DNA of 64,000 bases from Bacteroidaceae bacterium (GTDB lineage Bacteria > Bacteroidota > Bacteroidia > Bacteroidales > Bacteroidaceae): NCBI GenBank assembly GCA_017622815.1, contig JAGAQH010000027.1, positions 62,001 through 126,000 of the forward strand, given 5' to 3'. Position 1 is the first letter of the stretch. Every line of letters begins with the position of its first letter. Both the position numbers and the translations under genes were made by a program. This document shows, in pieces, positions 17,611 through 25,649 of the stretch. The notes beneath the pieces are model-generated. The model worked only from the letters and a program-made list of their open reading frames with translations. It ran no database searches and had not been told where the DNA came from.

Positions 17611-18681
17611 ATGAAGAAGTATAATTTCAATGCAGGTCCCTCCAAGTTGCCCAAAGAGGTAATGGAGGCAGTTTCTAAAGCATGTATCGAATTTGAAGGC
17701 AGCGGTCTCTCCCTGATGGAGATGAGCCATCGTGCCAAGAACTTCCAGCCCGTGCTGGACGAGGCAGTAGCACTGTTCAAGGAGTTGCTCAATATCCCCG
17801 AGGGATACAGCGTGCTCTTCTTGGGTGGCGGTGCCAGCCTGGAGTTCTGTATGATTCCCTATAACTTCCTGGAGAAGAAGGCTGCATACATCAATACCGG
17901 TGTATGGGCCAAGAAGGCTATGGCCGAGGCAAAACTCTTCGGTGAGTGCGTGGAGGTGGCATGCAGTTCGGATGCCAACTACACCTACATCCCCAAGAAC
18001 TTCACCATCCCTGCGGATGCCGACTATTTCCACATCACCACCAACAACACCATCTATGGTACGGAGATACGTCAGGACTTCGACAGCCCCATACCCCTGA
18101 TTGCCGACATGAGTTCCGACATCTTCTCACGCCCTGTGGACGTGAGCAAGTACGCCATGATCTATGGCGGTGCACAGAAGAACCTGGCCATGGCCGGTGT
18201 TACCTTCATCATCGTGAAGGAAGAGGCTCTGGGCAAGGTGAGCCGTCAGATTCCTACCATGCTGGACTACCGCACGCACATCAAGGGCGGTTCCATGTTC
18301 AACACACCTCCCACAGTGCCCATCTACTGCGCCCTGCAGACACTGAGATGGATTAAGAAGAACGGCGGTGTGGCCGAGATGGAGCGCCGTGCCATAGAGA
18401 AGGCCACAGCCCTCTATGCCGAGATTGACCGCAACAAGATGTTCCGTGCCACAGTACAGGATGCCGAGGACCGCAGCCGCATGAACGTTTGCTTCGTGAT
18501 GAACGAGGAGTACAAGGACCTGGAGGCCGACTTCATGGCATTCGCCACAGAGCGCGGCATGGTGGGCATCAAGGGACACCGCAGCGTGGGTGGTTTCCGT
18601 GCAAGTCTCTACAATGCAGTGGACATGGAGGACGTCCAGGCTCTCGTTGCCTGCATGCAGGAATTCGAGGCCCAGCACTAA
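17611..18681 (+). CDS. serC: Phosphoserine aminotransferase
   Basis: A 356-residue PLP-dependent class V aminotransferase that converts 3-phosphohydroxypyruvate to 3-phosphoserine, and also acts in pyridoxal phosphate synthesis. The start [14 protein letters not shown] is the conserved SerC N-terminus. The PLP lysine is Lys190 in YGGAQKNLA, and [14 protein letters not shown] near the end is the substrate-phosphate loop. It sits 46 bases before serA, so the first two steps of serine synthesis are co-encoded; phosphoserine phosphatase is not in the window. Confidence 0.96.
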   Translation: MKKYNFNAGPSKLPKEVMEAVSKACIEFEGSGLSLMEMSHRAKNFQPVLDEAVALFKELLNIPEGYSVLFLGGGASLEFCMIPYNFLEKKAAYINTGVWAKKAMAEAKLFGECVEVACSSDANYTYIPKNFTIPADADYFHITTNNTIYGTEIRQDFDSPIPLIADMSSDIFSRPVDVSKYAMIYGGAQKNLAMAGVTFIIVKEEALGKVSRQIPTMLDYRTHIKGGSMFNTPPTVPIYCALQTLRWIKKNGGVAEMERRAIEKATALYAEIDRNKMFRATVQDAEDRSRMNVCFVMNEEYKDLEADFMAFATERGMVGIKGHRSVGGFRASLYNAVDMEDVQALVACMQEFEAQH

Positions 18682-18727
18682 TCGGCGCTGTATGCCTTTA
18701 TATATATAATAAGGAAAGAATACCTAT

Positions 18728-19651
18728 ATGGCAAAGATACTTATAGCAACGGAGAAGCCTTTCAGCAAGGTTGCCGTTGACGGAATAAAGAAAGTGGCAG
18801 ACGAGGCCGGCATGGAACTGGCTCTGCTGGAGAAATACACAGAAAAGGCCCAACTTTTAGAGGCCGTTGCCGATACCGATGCTCTCATCGTGCGCTCCGA
18901 CAAGGTGGACGCCGAGGTGGTTGAGGCTGCCAAGAACCTGAAGATTGTTGTCCGCGCCGGTGCCGGTTTTGACAACCTCGACCTTGAGGCCTGCACAAAG
19001 GCCGGCGTGGTGGCAATGAACACTCCCGGACAGAATGCCAACAGTGTGGCAGAACTGGTGTTCGGCATGCTCGTAATGGCAGTGCGCAACTTCTACGACG
19101 GAACCAGCGGCACTGAGTTGATGGGCAAGAAGTTGGGCATCCTGGCCTTCGGTAACGTGGGCCGCAACGTGGCACGCATAGCCAAGGGCTTCGGCATGGA
19201 GGTGATGGCATATGACGCCTTCTGCCCTGCTGAGGCAATAGAGAGTGCCGGGGTGAAGGCTGCCGCAAGCCAGGTAGAACTCTTCGAGCAGTGCGACGTG
19301 GTTTCACTCCACATCCCCGCTACCGCAGAGACACGCCAGAGCATCAACGCCGAACTTGTAGGCAAGATGAAGAAGGGTGGCATCGTGGTGAACACCGCAC
19401 GCAAGGAGGTTATCGACGAGGCCTCTCTGCTCGGCCTGATGAAGGAGCGTACCGACCTGAAGTACGTTGCCGACATCAAGCCCGACATGCATGCAGAATA
19501 CTCCGAGGCTCTGGCAGGACGCTATTTCGCCACTCCCAAGAAGATGGGAGCGCAGACGGCCGAGGCCAACGTGAATGCGGGCATTGCCGCGGCAAAGCAG
19601 ATTGTCGGTTACCTGAAGGACGGCATCACCAAATTCCAACTGAACAAGTAA
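18728..19651 (+). CDS. serA: D-3-phosphoglycerate dehydrogenase, short form with Lys in place of catalytic His
   Basis: A 307-residue D-2-hydroxyacid dehydrogenase performing the first step of serine synthesis. The Rossmann motif LAFGNVGRNVA (139-149), the substrate Arg225 in NTARKEVID and the acidic residue in VADIKPD are present. The usual TPHxGG block that supplies the general-acid histidine reads TPKKMGAQT, so Lys271 stands where His is expected. There is no C-terminal ACT or ASB domain, so feedback control by serine through those domains is not possible. As far as I recall, a His-to-Lys form is known from Bacteroidota and Entamoeba enzymes. The pairing with serC supports the assignment. 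Confidence 0.92.
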   Translation: MAKILIATEKPFSKVAVDGIKKVADEAGMELALLEKYTEKAQLLEAVADTDALIVRSDKVDAEVVEAAKNLKIVVRAGAGFDNLDLEACTKAGVVAMNTPGQNANSVAELVFGMLVMAVRNFYDGTSGTELMGKKLGILAFGNVGRNVARIAKGFGMEVMAYDAFCPAEAIESAGVKAAASQVELFEQCDVVSLHIPATAETRQSINAELVGKMKKGGIVVNTARKEVIDEASLLGLMKERTDLKYVADIKPDMHAEYSEALAGRYFATPKKMGAQTAEANVNAGIAAAKQIVGYLKDGITKFQLNK

Positions 19652-19690
19652 ACGGAAAAACTGAAAACAGAAATCCTAAGCCCTACATCT

Positions 19691-19870
19691 ATGACATACG
19701 GAAAATTGCTTGGCGCCTTAATCACAGGCATATTGTTCGCCCTCTTCATGTGGATTGGCGATGAGTTCGTCCTTGATGACAAGAACCCATTCTACGTGTA
19801 TATCGTTTATGCCTTAGTGTTTGCCGTGGCAATGTTCTTGTACGACAAGTTCTTCGGCAAGAAGAAATAA
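19691..19870 (+). CDS. Small membrane protein in the serine cluster
   Basis: A 59-residue protein (start MTYGKLLGALITGILFALF, end KFFGKKK) with two predicted membrane helices (about residues 5-22 and 34-52). A short acidic loop (DEFVLDDKN) separates them and the tail is basic. It fits between serA (39 bases upstream) and the DUF1015 gene (24 bases downstream) without overlap, so it is very likely real and cotranscribed. I do not recognise a family. It is easily missed because of its length. Confidence 0.7.
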   Translation: MTYGKLLGALITGILFALFMWIGDEFVLDDKNPFYVYIVYALVFAVAMFLYDKFFGKKK

Positions 19871-19894
19871 GAAACCTGATAAAAATCTGATACT

Positions 19895-21142
19895 ATGGCA
19901 ATCATAAAACCCTTCAAGGGACTACGTCCCCCAAAAGACCTTGTAGAACAGGTACAGTCACGCCCCTACGACGTATTGGACTCTGAAGAGGCCCGCGCCG
20001 AGGCCGAGGGCAACGAGAAGAGCCTTTACCATATCATCAAGCCGGAGATAGACTTCCCCGTCGGTACCAGCGAATATGCACCCGAGGTGTATGCCAAGGC
20101 TGCAGAGAACTTCCAGAAGTTCCAGGACAACGGCTGGCTGGTTCAGGACAAGGAGGACGGATACTATATCTATGCCCAGACCATGAACGGCAAGACACAG
20201 TTCGGTCTGGTGGTATGTGCCTACGTGGACGACTACATGAACGGTGTCATCAAGAAGCACGAACTGACACGCCGCGACAAGGAGGAAGACCGCATGAAGC
20301 ATGTCCGCGTGAACGATGCCAACATGGAGCCTGTCTTCTTTGCCTACCCCGACAATGACACTCTGGCTGCCATCATAGCACGCTATGTATGCAACGAGCC
20401 AGAATATGATTTCACCGCCGCCACCGACGGTTTCCGCCATCAGTTGTGGCTCATACAGGACAAGCAGGACCAGGAGGCTATCACCAAGGCCTTTGCCGAA
20501 ATTCCATACCTGTATATTGCCGACGGTCACCATCGTAGTGCCGCCGCCGCTCTGGTGGGTGCCGAGAAGGCAAAGCAGAACCCCAACCACCGTGGCGACG
20601 AGGAGTACAACTACTTCATGGCTGTCTGCTTCCCTGCAAGCCAACTGACCATCCTCGACTACAACCGCGTTGTGAAGGACCTCAACGGACACAGCAGTCT
20701 GAAGTTCATGTCCCTGCTGGCAGAGAACTTCACCGTAACCCCCATGGGCGAGGCATGCTACCGTCCCGAGAAACTGCACGAGTTCAGCCTGTATCTGGAC
20801 GGAGAGTGGTACAAGTTGGAACTGCTCCCCGGCAAGGCAGACGACAACGACCCCATCAAGTCTTTGGACGTGAGCATCAGCAGCGAACTCATCCTTGACC
20901 AGATTCTGGGCATCAAGGACCTGCGCAGCGACAAGCGCATAGACTTCGTGGGCGGTCTCCGTGGCTTGGAGGAACTGAAGCGCCGTGTGGACAGCGGAGA
21001 AATGCGCATGGCCCTGGCACTCTATCCCGTCAGCATGCAGCAGATCATCAACATTGCCGACAGCGGCAACATCATGCCTCCCAAGGCCACATGGTTCGAG
21101 CCTAAGTTACGTTCCGGTCTGGTGGTACACAAATTGTCGTAA
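19895..21142 (+). CDS. DUF1015-family protein of the serine cluster
   Basis: A 415-residue cytosolic protein of the DUF1015 (COG4198) family. Recognisable features are the N-terminal KPFKGLRPPKDLVEQVQSRPYDVLD, which matches the conserved RP..YDV block, the central YIADGHHRSAAA motif and the C-terminal MPPKATWFEPKLRSGLVVH. The DGHHR motif resembles a metal- or phosphate-binding site, but the biochemical role is not something I can name with confidence. In Bacteroidota the family commonly follows serC-serA, as here, which suggests a role linked to phosphoserine or serine. Its stop overlaps the next start (TAATG). Confidence 0.88.
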   Translation: MAIIKPFKGLRPPKDLVEQVQSRPYDVLDSEEARAEAEGNEKSLYHIIKPEIDFPVGTSEYAPEVYAKAAENFQKFQDNGWLVQDKEDGYYIYAQTMNGKTQFGLVVCAYVDDYMNGVIKKHELTRRDKEEDRMKHVRVNDANMEPVFFAYPDNDTLAAIIARYVCNEPEYDFTAATDGFRHQLWLIQDKQDQEAITKAFAEIPYLYIADGHHRSAAAALVGAEKAKQNPNHRGDEEYNYFMAVCFPASQLTILDYNRVVKDLNGHSSLKFMSLLAENFTVTPMGEACYRPEKLHEFSLYLDGEWYKLELLPGKADDNDPIKSLDVSISSELILDQILGIKDLRSDKRIDFVGGLRGLEELKRRVDSGEMRMALALYPVSMQQIINIADSGNIMPPKATWFEPKLRSGLVVHKLS

Positions 21143-21753
21143 TGAGAGATTCATACAAAGTATTGACAAAAGCAAGCGAGGGAACCTACTCCGAACTGAG
21201 GAGCAAGTTCCTCGCTTTTGCTATACCCGTGCGCACGGCCGAAGAGGCCATGGAGCAGGTGGCGAAGTACCAGAAGGAGTATTTCGACGCACGCCACGTC
21301 TGCTGGGCATACCGGTTGGGTCCCGAGGGAGAGGAGTACCGCTCCAACGACAACGGCGAGCCTTCCGGCACGGCAGGCAAGCCCATACTTGGACAGATGG
21401 TCAGTGCCGACGTGTCCGACCTCATCATCCTGGTGATACGTTATTTCGGCGGAGTGAAACTGGGCACCAGCGGCCTCATCGTTGCCTACCGCACGGCAGC
21501 CGCCGAGGCTCTGGAGGCAGGCGAGTATGCCGAGCGTCTGGTGGAGAAGGAACTGAAACTGACCTTCGGCTACGAGCACATGAACATGGTCATGCGCATG
21601 GTCAAGGACCTGCAGCCACGCATCGTCAGCCAGGACTATAAGGACAACGGCGACATCGTCATGACCATAGCCATACGCCTCTCACTTGTGGAACGTGTGC
21701 ACTCGGCCTTCATTGTCAACGGTCAAAGCCTCGTGAAGGTAGAGGAGTGTTGA
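21142..21753 (+). CDS. YigZ/IMPACT-family protein
   Basis: A 203-residue protein of the YigZ/IMPACT family. The N-terminal UPF0029 domain contains KFLAFAIPV and the family signature NDNGEPSGTAGKPIL, followed by LIILVIRYFGGVKLGTSGL. A short C-terminal DUF1949-type domain follows. Bacterial members are poorly defined; the eukaryotic homologue is a translational regulator that binds GCN1. The start overlaps the DUF1015 stop, so it is the last gene of the serine cluster. The first copy of a 22-nt tandem array runs through its final codons and stop. Confidence 0.9.
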   Translation: MRDSYKVLTKASEGTYSELRSKFLAFAIPVRTAEEAMEQVAKYQKEYFDARHVCWAYRLGPEGEEYRSNDNGEPSGTAGKPILGQMVSADVSDLIILVIRYFGGVKLGTSGLIVAYRTAAAEALEAGEYAERLVEKELKLTFGYEHMNMVMRMVKDLQPRIVSQDYKDNGDIVMTIAIRLSLVERVHSAFIVNGQSLVKVEEC

Positions 21754-21810
21754 CGTGACAACACTGGAGTGTTGATGCGACAACACTCTTCTGTTGATAC
21801 TGCAACAAAA
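21745..21810. repeat. Three tandem copies of a 22-nt dyad repeat over a stop codon
   Basis: Copies lie at 21745-21766, 21767-21788 and 21789-21810. The unit contains the dyad AGTGTTG-N6-CAACACT, perfect in copies one and two and decayed in copy three. The first copy includes the YigZ stop codon (21751-21753). A classical terminator begins 12 bases after the array. Confidence 0.88.
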
Positions 21811-21822
21811 TAACACCCATAC

Positions 21823-21868
21823 GATGGTGCATGCCGGGGCTCACGGACATGCACCATCATTCTTTTTT
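21823..21868 (+). terminator. Rho-independent terminator of the serine cluster
   Basis: GATGGTGCATG (21823-21833) pairs perfectly with CATGCACCATC (21848-21858), followed by ATTCTTTTTTT. Confidence 0.92.
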
Positions 21869-21943
21869 TATAAAAATCCGGAAAAACGCGAAAGGATTTG
21901 CGCATCCCCGTGTCTAAGAGAGTAGAGAACAACAGAAAAACGG

Positions 21944-22426
21944 ATGGAAAACATTGAATTGCAATTCACGAAAATGGTGGAGGAATACCGGAAGACTATC
22001 TACACCGTATGCTATTTCTTCTCCAAGGACACGGAAGAGGTGAACGACCTTTTTCAGGAAATCCTTATAAACCTATGGAAAGGTTTCCCGAAATTCCGTG
22101 GAGAGAGCGACATCAGGACATGGATATGGCGCGTAAGCCTGAACACATGCAGTAACCAGAAACGCAGGAAGGACAGCCGGGTACAGACAGTACCGCTATC
22201 GGTAGACATCGACCTCTACAACGATGACGACCTGCACAGCCGGCAGATACAGATGCTGTACGACCGCATCAACAGGCTCGATGTCTTTGACAAGGCCATT
22301 ATCCTCCTCTGGCTGGAGAACATGACGTACCAGGACATAGCCAGTGTGGTAGGCATATCCACCGCTGCCGTCACCACCCGTTTGTTCCGCATAAAGGAAC
22401 AGTTGAAATCAATGTCTAACAAGTAA
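21944..22426 (+). CDS. ECF-type RNA polymerase sigma factor
   Basis: A 160-residue sigma-70 family factor with region 2 (KTIYTVCYFFSKDTEEVNDLFQEI, then WKGFPKFRGESDIRTWIWRVS) and region 4 (LWLENMTYQDIASVVGISTAAVTTRLFRIKEQL). No region 1.1 or 3 is present, as in extracytoplasmic-function factors. The downstream gene, 13 bases later, encodes a membrane protein without a recognised zinc-binding anti-sigma domain; by position it is the likely partner. No TAnnTTTG box lies upstream, which would fit self-directed transcription, but that is inference. Confidence 0.9.
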   Translation: MENIELQFTKMVEEYRKTIYTVCYFFSKDTEEVNDLFQEILINLWKGFPKFRGESDIRTWIWRVSLNTCSNQKRRKDSRVQTVPLSVDIDLYNDDDLHSRQIQMLYDRINRLDVFDKAIILLWLENMTYQDIASVVGISTAAVTTRLFRIKEQLKSMSNK

Positions 22427-22439
22427 ACACGGAACAATC

Positions 22440-23036
22440 ATGTCACAACAAACCCTTGACCTCAGCGAACTGCAGGAACTGAAAGAGCAGTTCAACCTTA
22501 TGGATGCCAAACTGGAAAAGCAGAGAATCATCAACGAGAAGATGCTGGAAAAGTCCATGAAGGAAAACCTTTCACACATAGAACGCTGGTACCAGTACCG
22601 CCTGCGCGTATGCAGCATTTCTGCGCCATTGGTAAGTTTCATCTTCTTAGTAAAGTTCTATGATCAAGGCATAGCCTACTGGGGATTCTGCCTGATGATC
22701 ATGGCCGTAGCCCTGCTGGAACTGTATCTGGACAGGAAAAGTTACCATGCCCTCGACATCAGCAACCTGCCCAACCTGAGCATGGCCCAAGCCACGGAGA
22801 ACGTAATCAGACACAAGAAGTACCGCAGCATTACGAACTGGTTGCTGCTCGTCCCCGGCACTGCCCTCGTGGTATGGACCATCCTTATTGCCAGCAACTT
22901 CACATGGGACCTGCGCATCATTGCCATCACGATATTCACCATGGGGGTCTCCATCCTCTGGGGCCTGCGCCAATCCAAGAAGAACGGCAAAAGGCTGGAC
23001 GATGTGCTGGAGCAAATAGAGAGTATGAGGGAATAA
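22440..23036 (+). CDS. Membrane protein, probable partner of the ECF sigma factor
   Basis: A 198-residue protein. Residues 1-60 form a charged, heptad-rich cytosolic segment (LSELQELKEQFNLMDAKLEKQ). It is followed by four predicted membrane helices (about 62-76, 82-98, 135-152 and 160-176) and a short basic tail. The paired layout, with a cytosolic helical N-terminus directly behind a sigma gene, is what is seen for anti-sigma proteins in Bacteroidota. There is no HxxxCxxC zinc motif, so the assignment is by context only. A 23-nt tandem array begins 39 bases after the stop. Confidence 0.65.
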   Translation: MSQQTLDLSELQELKEQFNLMDAKLEKQRIINEKMLEKSMKENLSHIERWYQYRLRVCSISAPLVSFIFLVKFYDQGIAYWGFCLMIMAVALLELYLDRKSYHALDISNLPNLSMAQATENVIRHKKYRSITNWLLLVPGTALVVWTILIASNFTWDLRIIAITIFTMGVSILWGLRQSKKNGKRLDDVLEQIESMRE

Positions 23037-23075
23037 ACTTTCCCCTTCCCAAGGCACGTCTGTATCCTCAAGGAG

Positions 23076-23190
23076 GACAGGGGCGAGTCACCGAGGGTGA
23101 CAGGGGCGAGTCACCGAGGGTGACAAGGACGAGTCACCCGGGAGGACAAGGACGAGTCACCTGGGAGGACAAAAACAGCGCCTCGGGGAA
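23076..23190. repeat. Tandem 23-nt repeat array (GACAAGG/GTCACC family)
   Basis: Four clear copies lie at 23076-23098, 23099-23121, 23122-23144 and 23145-23167, with a decayed fifth to 23190. The core of each unit is GACAAGGACGAGTCACC, and GGTGAC/GTCACC can pair across units. The array ends in GGGAGGACAAAAA, the same end seen at 38961 and, with one change, at 56446. It lies between convergent genes, just before the DUF5606 terminator. Confidence 0.9.
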
Positions 23191-23210
23191 GACTATCCGG
23201 ATTGGCACGT

Positions 23211-23257
23211 GCAAGAAAAAAGACAGGTCCGACGGCATGGAAATGTCGTCGGACCTG
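23211..23257 (-). terminator. Rho-independent terminator after DUF5606
   Basis: On the minus strand CAGGTCCGACG (23247-23257) pairs with CGTCGGACCTG (23224-23234), followed by TCTTTTTTC. The AT-rich motif CCTTATACATATAGC lies directly ahead of the stem. Confidence 0.9.
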
Positions 23258-23297
23258 CTATATGTATAAGGTCGGTAAATTTCCGAGGGTAGTCCCT

Positions 23298-23726
23298 TTA
23301 CTCTGCCTCCTGTGTGTCGGCAGCCTGCTGCTTCTCCTCAAAGTCGGTAATACCGTTCTCAACAAGGATGTTGTACCACTGGATGAGTTTCTTCATGTCG
23401 CCGGGATACACGTGGTCGCGGTCGTAGTTGGGCAGAGCCTTGGCCATGAAGTCGGCCAGTTCGGCAGTGCTTGCCTTGCGATAGTCTATGGCAGTAGCCT
23501 TACCGCCCTCCATGTCATAGATGTTCTTCAGAACCTGACGCAAGGGTACTTCTTCCTCGTCGGTGTACATGGCTATATCTGCCAGAGAGATAATCTTATC
23601 TGTACCGAAAGCAGGCATGCGCTTCTTCTGCGCGTCCAATGTCTCAACGATAAGACTGCGGTTTCCGCGGTTTACCAGTCGGTAAAGTCCGGGCTTGCCG
23701 GAGATGGCGAGAATTGTTTCAAGCAT
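23298..23726 (-). CDS. DUF5606 domain protein
   Basis: A 142-residue cytosolic protein of a family I know only from Bacteroidota. The conserved start MLETILAISGKPGLYRLV resembles a small SH3/beta-barrel fold. It is followed by IVETLDAQKKRMPAF and a helical second half (LADFMAKALPNYDRDHVYPGDMKKLIQWY), then an acidic tail. It follows coaE by 20 bases and ends the nusB-yajC-ybbR-coaE group. Its biochemical function is unknown. Confidence 0.85.
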   Translation of the reverse strand: MLETILAISGKPGLYRLVNRGNRSLIVETLDAQKKRMPAFGTDKIISLADIAMYTDEEEVPLRQVLKNIYDMEGGKATAIDYRKASTAELADFMAKALPNYDRDHVYPGDMKKLIQWYNILVENGITDFEEKQQAADTQEAE

Positions 23727-23746
23727 TTTCTTTCTACTGTGTTTGT

Positions 23747-24265
23747 TTATACATTATTTATTATTATATCGGGATTGGGGTACTCCTGCTGCCGGGCCAT
23801 GCGTTCGAGCACCTTTTCACGAGTGACACCGTCCCGTTGCATTGCACGGCTGATGCGTGTCTCCACCGGAGCATCCACCCGAATTATCTTGTCCACTATC
23901 TTGTCTATGCCGCTTTCGGCCAGCAAGGCTGTCTCTATGGCTACCACTGGAGCCGTCTGCTCTGTCGTCCAGCGCAGGAAGTCGTCCTTTACCACCGGAT
24001 GTATGAGGGCGTTGACACGCCTGGCATTCTCCTCGCCTGCAAACAGGAAGGCTGCGAGTCGCTGTCTGTCCAGACGCCCCTGCGCATCATATACGTCTGC
24101 ACCTACCATTTCCGTCAGTCCGCTACGTATTACAGCAGACTCCTCGTTAAGGCGCTTGGCGTTTGCATCGGAGTCGTAGACAGGAATTCCCAAGAGTTCT
24201 GTCATCTGACGCGCCACGTAACTCTTGCCGCTGCCTATTCCCCCGGTAATGGCCAGTTTAATCAT
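23747..24265 (-). CDS. coaE: Dephospho-CoA kinase, short C-terminus
   Basis: A 172-residue P-loop kinase for the last step of coenzyme A synthesis (phosphorylation of the 3'-hydroxyl of dephospho-CoA). The Walker A is GGIGSGKS (8-15), the CoA-domain motif is RLAAFLFAGEENARRVNALIHP, and the lid contains RAMQRDGVTREKVLERMARQ. The protein stops at PNPDIIINNV, just after the beta-strand that normally reads ADxVIxNxG, so the usual final helix of about 20-30 residues is missing. The start overlaps the ybbR end by eight bases. The core catalytic parts are intact. Confidence 0.92.
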   Translation of the reverse strand: MIKLAITGGIGSGKSYVARQMTELLGIPVYDSDANAKRLNEESAVIRSGLTEMVGADVYDAQGRLDRQRLAAFLFAGEENARRVNALIHPVVKDDFLRWTTEQTAPVVAIETALLAESGIDKIVDKIIRVDAPVETRISRAMQRDGVTREKVLERMARQQEYPNPDIIINNV

Positions 24266-25304
24266 CTGCGGTCTCCTCGGCTGTTTGCAGGGGTTCCTTT
24301 ATTGACTGCTCCAGAAGGAAGTCAACCTCCTGAGGGAAGATGCGCACATTGCTCACCCCTTCAGGTATGGACCTGAGTTGGAGCCTTAGTTTCTTGTTTG
24401 CATCGGCATGCAACTCCTCGTATGTCGTAGCCAGAACGAAATTCTCCGGACGGATGAAACGTGCATTGGAAGCACCTACCATGTACTTCACCGTGACGGT
24501 GGCCGGAAACGTCTTCAACGTTATTCCTGCAGGGAAATTCAGCCCTATGACAGGAACCTGCACGGTCTGCTCCGTATAATAGTCCACGTGGGCAGTCATC
24601 TGTATGGTCTCAGGTTCCACCTTCACACCCTGAATCTTCGGAAAGTGGAGGCTGAAGGTGGCAGTCTTTGTCAACTCCGTGAAGTCATGACGTTCCGTAT
24701 AGGCATAGCGGAGAGTATCCAGAATTGTCTGCGGAGCATATACGGTGGCGCTGTCCGGGTTGAGCGTTATATTCTGCAGATAGTTCTGCCTGGCAGTTGT
24801 CACATTACCGACGAACTTTACGGGGATACGGCGCGACATGCCACGATTGTAATGGAACTCAAACTTGCTGGGAGTAAGTCGTATTACCTGAGTGGACGAG
24901 TTCATCTGCTGTTGGAAGGCACGCTGCACATCGGCAGACGGCACTGTCGCCCTTCCTGCAACCGAACCGTTGTCGTACACGGAGAAGTCCAGACGTATGG
25001 GTTGGATGCCCTTGCTCCTGCGTTTATAATTGAACAGGTTCGTACCTCTGTCCTGTACGGTAATCACCACCTCCTTAGGCAGAGGTGCAGTGATAATGGT
25101 TCCCTTGGGAATGCCCACCAGTTCCAGAGGCACGCGGATATCAGCCTCAAAGGTGTCGTCGAGTTTCTGCAACACCCAGAAACCGCCGCTTATGGCCAGG
25201 AAAAAGGCAAAGACGATTATGTCCCTGCCCTTTTCGCGGAGCAGGGATGTAAAGCTTAATGTTGCCCTATTCCTACCTGATCTGATCCTGTTGTGCAGTT
25301 GCAT
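24258..25304 (-). CDS. YbbR/CdaR-like domain protein
   Basis: A 348-residue membrane-anchored protein. A single N-terminal helix (DIIVFAFFLAISGGFWVLQ) is followed by extracytoplasmic YbbR repeats, recognisable from blocks such as FPATVTVKY and VSNVRIFPQEVDFL. In Firmicutes the homologue CdaR regulates the c-di-AMP cyclase CdaA; no cdaA gene lies here, so the role is open. The ATG at 25302-25304 is chosen, giving MQLHNRIRSGRNRATL; an ATG seven codons upstream is also in frame. Either start overlaps the yajC end (25273), which suggests coupled translation. Confidence 0.82.
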   Translation of the reverse strand: MQLHNRIRSGRNRATLSFTSLLREKGRDIIVFAFFLAISGGFWVLQKLDDTFEADIRVPLELVGIPKGTIITAPLPKEVVITVQDRGTNLFNYKRRSKGIQPIRLDFSVYDNGSVAGRATVPSADVQRAFQQQMNSSTQVIRLTPSKFEFHYNRGMSRRIPVKFVGNVTTARQNYLQNITLNPDSATVYAPQTILDTLRYAYTERHDFTELTKTATFSLHFPKIQGVKVEPETIQMTAHVDYYTEQTVQVPVIGLNFPAGITLKTFPATVTVKYMVGASNARFIRPENFVLATTYEELHADANKKLRLQLRSIPEGVSNVRIFPQEVDFLLEQSIKEPLQTAEETADD

Positions 25305-25578
25305 AAACGCTGTTGCGGTCAACACGGATGTTCACACCCTTGGCAACCTCTATTACCAGAATGTTGTCGACTTCTTCTATGCCGCGCACGTCTCCATAGA
25401 TACCACCCGAAGTTACCACTCTGGTACCGATGGTGATGGAGTTGCGGAACTTCTGTATTTCCTGCTGTCTCTTCTTCTGGGGACGCATGATGAAAAACCA
25501 GAAGATAAGGCCGATGGCCACCCACATGAGTATAATTACAGGGTCAAAGCCTCCCTGGGCTGCTAATGTCTGAATCAT
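25273..25578 (-). CDS. yajC: Preprotein translocase subunit YajC
   Basis: A 101-residue single-span inner-membrane protein of the SecDF-YajC complex. The helix is VIILMWVAIGLIFWFFIM, followed directly by the family block RPQKKRQQEIQKFRNSITIGTRVVTSGGIYGDV. It lies 71 bases after nusB and overlaps ybbR. secD and secF are not in the window. The Bacteroidota order nusB-yajC-ybbR-coaE is intact. Confidence 0.95.
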   Translation of the reverse strand: MIQTLAAQGGFDPVIILMWVAIGLIFWFFIMRPQKKRQQEIQKFRNSITIGTRVVTSGGIYGDVRGIEEVDNILVIEVAKGVNIRVDRNSVYATAQQDQIR

Positions 25579-25649
25579 TGTCTTATTATGTTTGTTGTTT
25601 ATTTATCTTGATTACTTGCCTCGTACGACCGTGAAACGAGGTCTGTGCC

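Noticed and set aside
23076-23190. CRISPR array
   Set aside because: The units are directly abutting with no variable spacers, there are only about four, and no cas genes are in the window.
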